Assembly (NCBI GenBank): GCA_021782055.1
Contig: JAJXVP010000040.1
Coordinates: 1 to 17,279 of the forward strand
From: a bacterium
GTDB lineage: Bacteria > Spirochaetota > Spirochaetia > JABEVK01
Direction of reading: 5' to 3'
DNA length: 17,279 nucleotides
The notes below the pieces were generated by a model. That model did not search any database. It had not been told where the DNA came from and worked only from the letters and a program-made list of their open reading frames with translations. Shown one piece after another: positions 16,408-17,279 of this stretch (its first letter is position 1; every line of letters begins with the position of its first letter). Made by a program: the position numbers and the translations under genes.

Positions 16408-16632
16408 TTAGAAGTCGTCGTATTCCAGATCGTCTTCGACGTCATCGTCAAAGTCGTCATCTTCTTCAATGTCCTCATCCTCATCATCGAAATCGTCTTC
16501 GTCTTCGAGGTCATCGTAATCGTCGTCTTCTTCTTCAAAACCATCATCATCATCAAAGTCGTCATCGAAATCATCTTCGTAGTCCGACTCGTAGTTATCA
16601 AAATCTTCATCACTGAAGCGGTAAAATTTCAT
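16408..16632 (-). CDS. Hyperacidic 74-residue protein of unknown function
   Basis: I do not recognise a family. The 74-residue product has 35 Asp and 14 Glu (66% acidic), only two basic residues, both in the opening MKFYRFSDED, and 14 Phe/Tyr spread at fairly regular spacing (as in DDFDDDFDDDDGF). It has no signal peptide, membrane segment or cysteine, and is probably disordered and cytoplasmic. Evidence that it is a gene: AAAGGA 8 bases before ATG on the minus strand, an unbroken frame, and a promoter-like TTGACA-17-TAGATT upstream (16665-16693). Acidic, aromatic-spaced chains occur in DNA mimics, in RNA polymerase delta-like tails and in histone-chaperone-like proteins, but none of these can be assigned. 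It sits convergent to rsfS and divergent from spoVG. Confidence 0.7.
   Translation of the reverse strand: MKFYRFSDEDFDNYESDYEDDFDDDFDDDDGFEEEDDDYDDLEDEDDFDDEDEDIEEDDDFDDDVEDDLEYDDF
16413..16614. repeat. Low-complexity trinucleotide tract (TCN/NGA type)
   Basis: On the plus strand the interval is dominated by TCG, TCA, TCT and TCC triplets, the reverse complement of GAT, GAC and GAA codons of the acidic protein. The triplets vary enough that it is not a simple microsatellite. It may still be prone to in-frame length change. Confidence 0.6.
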
Positions 16633-16664
16633 GGACGTATCCTTTTCCGAGGGGGATAAAGCGA

Positions 16665-16693
16665 AATCTAACGTGGGGTCCTTGACCTGTCAA
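16665..16693 (-). promoter_or_regulatory. Minus-strand sigma-70-type promoter of the acidic-protein gene
   Basis: Read on the minus strand, TTGACA (complement of 16688-16693) is a perfect -35 box and TAGATT (complement of 16665-16670) is a 4 of 6 -10 box, 17 bp apart. Transcription would begin near 16658, giving a leader of about 25 bases with the AAAGGA ribosome site. Confidence 0.55.
16682..16693. repeat. Inverted repeat TTGAC-CT-GTCAA over the minus-strand -35 box
   Basis: A perfect 5-bp inverted repeat with a 2-base centre. One arm is the -35 box of the acidic-protein promoter. It could be an operator, or a by-product of the promoter sequence. Confidence 0.4.
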
Positions 16694-16701
16694 TAGAGGA
16701 A

Positions 16702-16719
16702 AAATGCAAAAAAGCATTT
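16702..16719. repeat. Inverted repeat AAATGC-N6-GCATTT beside the spoVG -35 box
   Basis: A perfect 6-bp inverted repeat around an A6 centre. The right arm overlaps the first two bases of the spoVG -35 box by position. Symmetry and location suit an operator between divergent promoters; the A-rich stretch could also act as an UP element. Confidence 0.45.
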
Positions 16720-16745
16720 GACACGATTTTAATATTCCGTATAAT
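16718..16745 (+). promoter_or_regulatory. Perfect consensus sigma-70 promoter of spoVG
   Basis: TTGACA (16718-16723) and TATAAT (16740-16745) match the consensus at all 12 bases with a 16-bp spacer, and an A-rich tract lies just upstream. Transcription would start near 16752, giving a leader of about 110 bases before the spoVG ATG. It probably also drives the following tRNA-Gln gene. Confidence 0.9.
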
Positions 16746-16779
16746 GTCCTTCGGTTTAAAACTTAGAACTTATGTTGGT

Positions 16780-16812
16780 CCTTGGGTAAGAAAATTTGCA
16801 ACTTCCCCAAGG
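16780..16812 (+). other. 7-bp hairpin in the spoVG leader RNA
   Basis: CCTTGGG (16780-16786) can pair with CCCAAGG (16806-16812) around a 19-base loop. It lies in the untranslated leader, about 50 bases before the ATG. The loop is long and no known riboswitch is recognised, so its role is unproven. Confidence 0.3.
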
Positions 16813-16860
16813 CCGGTTTACAATTGTCCCCAGGGCACAGATTTGTTACTGGAGGGCAAG

Positions 16861-17145
16861 ATGACCATTACTGACATTAGAGTTCGGAAAGTGGCCGGAG
16901 AAGGTAAGCTCAAAGCCTACGTTACGGTAACTTTTGAAAATTGCTTTGTTGTACACAACGTCAAGGTGATCCAAGGCGAAAGTGGTGTGTTTATCGCCAT
17001 GCCAAGCCGACGGACCAAAAGCGGGGAGTACAAAGACGTGGCCCATCCGATCAACTCGGATTTTCGTGCCACTCTCCAGGAGCAAATTTTAAAAGCATAC
17101 GAAACAGCTGATGACGCGGACATGATCTCCGGAGACGAAGAATAA
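16861..17145 (+). CDS. spoVG: Septation/regulatory protein SpoVG
   Basis: A 94-residue protein of the SpoVG family, site-specific DNA- and RNA-binding regulators found in Firmicutes and spirochaetes; in Borrelia it binds nucleic acid and affects gene expression. The family signature is clear: [31 protein letters not shown] and [20 protein letters not shown], followed by [17 protein letters not shown]. The C-terminal end ([14 protein letters not shown]) is short and acidic. ATG 16861 has GGAGGG 4 bases upstream; a longer in-frame reading from 16744 begins within the -10 box and cannot be translated from this promoter. It is driven by a consensus promoter and followed within 5 bp by tRNA-Gln. 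Confidence 0.97.
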   Translation: MTITDIRVRKVAGEGKLKAYVTVTFENCFVVHNVKVIQGESGVFIAMPSRRTKSGEYKDVAHPINSDFRATLQEQILKAYETADDADMISGDEE

Positions 17146-17150
17146 AACAT

Positions 17151-17223
17151 TGGGACGTCGCCAAGTTGGTAAGGCACCAGAATTTGGATCTGGCATCCGG
17201 AGGTTCGAGTCCTCCCGTCCCAG
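17151..17223 (+). tRNA. tRNA-Gln (anticodon TTG)
   Basis: A 73-base cloverleaf with all arms. The acceptor stem is TGGGACG (17151-17157) with CGTCCCA (17216-17222), discriminator G at 17223. The anticodon stem is CCAGA/TCTGG with loop ATTTGGA, so the anticodon is TTG, reading CAA and CAG. The T arm is GGAGG-TTCGAGT-CCTCC. The 3' CCA is not encoded (TTT follows). It starts 5 bp after the spoVG stop and ends 24 bp before the next ATG, so it is probably cut from a spoVG-tRNA-(rplY) transcript. Confidence 0.96.
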
Positions 17224-17247
17224 TTTCTCTGTTTCAAGGAGTAGACC

Positions 17248-17279
17248 ATGGATTCACTGACCCTGGCGTTCCAGGATCG
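17248..17279 (+). CDS. Start of a gene cut by the window edge, probably L25 (rplY/ctc)
   Basis: Ten full codons (MDSLTLAFQD) are visible after ATG 17248, which has AAGGAG at 17236-17241 with 6-base spacing. The sequence is too short to recognise. The L25 assignment is an inference from the spirochaete order spoVG-rplY-pth. Confidence 0.5.
   Translation, partial: MDSLTLAFQD

Noticed and set aside
16398..16613. A second minus-strand frame rich in Met, Lys and Thr over the acidic gene
   Set aside because: It is the shifted reading of the GAT/GAC/GAA tract (ATG and ACG repeats), has no ribosome site, and has a composition typical of a shadow frame.
16413..16614. CRISPR-like or tandem repeat array
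   Set aside because: Triplets are codon-driven and irregular; there are no spacers or repeat units of constant length.
16744..16860. A longer in-frame N-terminus for SpoVG starting at ATG 16744
   Set aside because: That ATG lies inside the -10 box of the consensus promoter and upstream of the expected RNA start; the family opening and a GGAGGG site are at 16861.

Overview
The window reads as ordinary chromosomal DNA of a free-living, moderate-GC spirochaete (Spirochaetota, Spirochaetales-like). The main reason is gene order. From about 12.3 kb to the right edge the order is rplU, prp (ysxB), rpmA, obgE, nadD, an LCP/LytR_C membrane protein, rsfS, spoVG and then the start of a gene in the rplY (L25) position. 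As I remember it, this is the order of the equivalent block in Borrelia and other spirochaetes. A large protein upstream of argS also resembles the spirochaete family DUF5312. No species can be named from the sequence alone.

Layout. (1) 1-493: a LuxR-type DNA-binding domain whose upstream coding sequence is split between two frames, so it is probably a decayed or mis-assembled regulator running in from the left edge. (2) 638-2644, minus strand: a full-length Rep/UvrD-type superfamily 1 DNA helicase. (3) 2744-12240, plus strand: a tight run of an uncharacterised 570-residue protein, argS, gltB and gltD. The last two are the large and small subunits of NADPH glutamate synthase, and neighbouring genes overlap or nearly touch. 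(4) 12241-12309: a short gap with a 10-bp hairpin and a possible promoter. (5) 12310-16343: the rplU-prp-rpmA-obgE-nadD-LCP/LytR_C-rsfS operon. It joins ribosomal proteins, 50S assembly and silencing factors, NAD synthesis and an envelope-type protein, with overlapping ends at most junctions. (6) 16344-16860: a convergent hairpin, a small minus-strand gene for a 74-residue protein that is 66% Asp+Glu, and a compact divergent promoter region. (7) 16861-17279: spoVG, a tRNA-Gln(UUG) gene only 5 bp after it, and the first 10 codons of the next gene, probably rplY.

How the genes work together. The right half is a growth and translation block: large-subunit proteins L21 and L27, the Obg and RsfS factors acting on the 50S subunit, NadD for NAD, SpoVG as a nucleic-acid-binding regulator, and tRNA-Gln. 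The middle is nitrogen assimilation (GOGAT) behind arginyl-tRNA synthetase. The most noteworthy items are the hyperacidic protein placed divergently from spoVG, the compact divergent promoters carrying two inverted repeats (spoVG having a perfect TTGACA-16-TATAAT), and a Prp protease with its active-site residues intact beside an L27 that has no N-terminal extension to cleave. I found no CRISPR array, insertion sequence, phage or obvious defence island.
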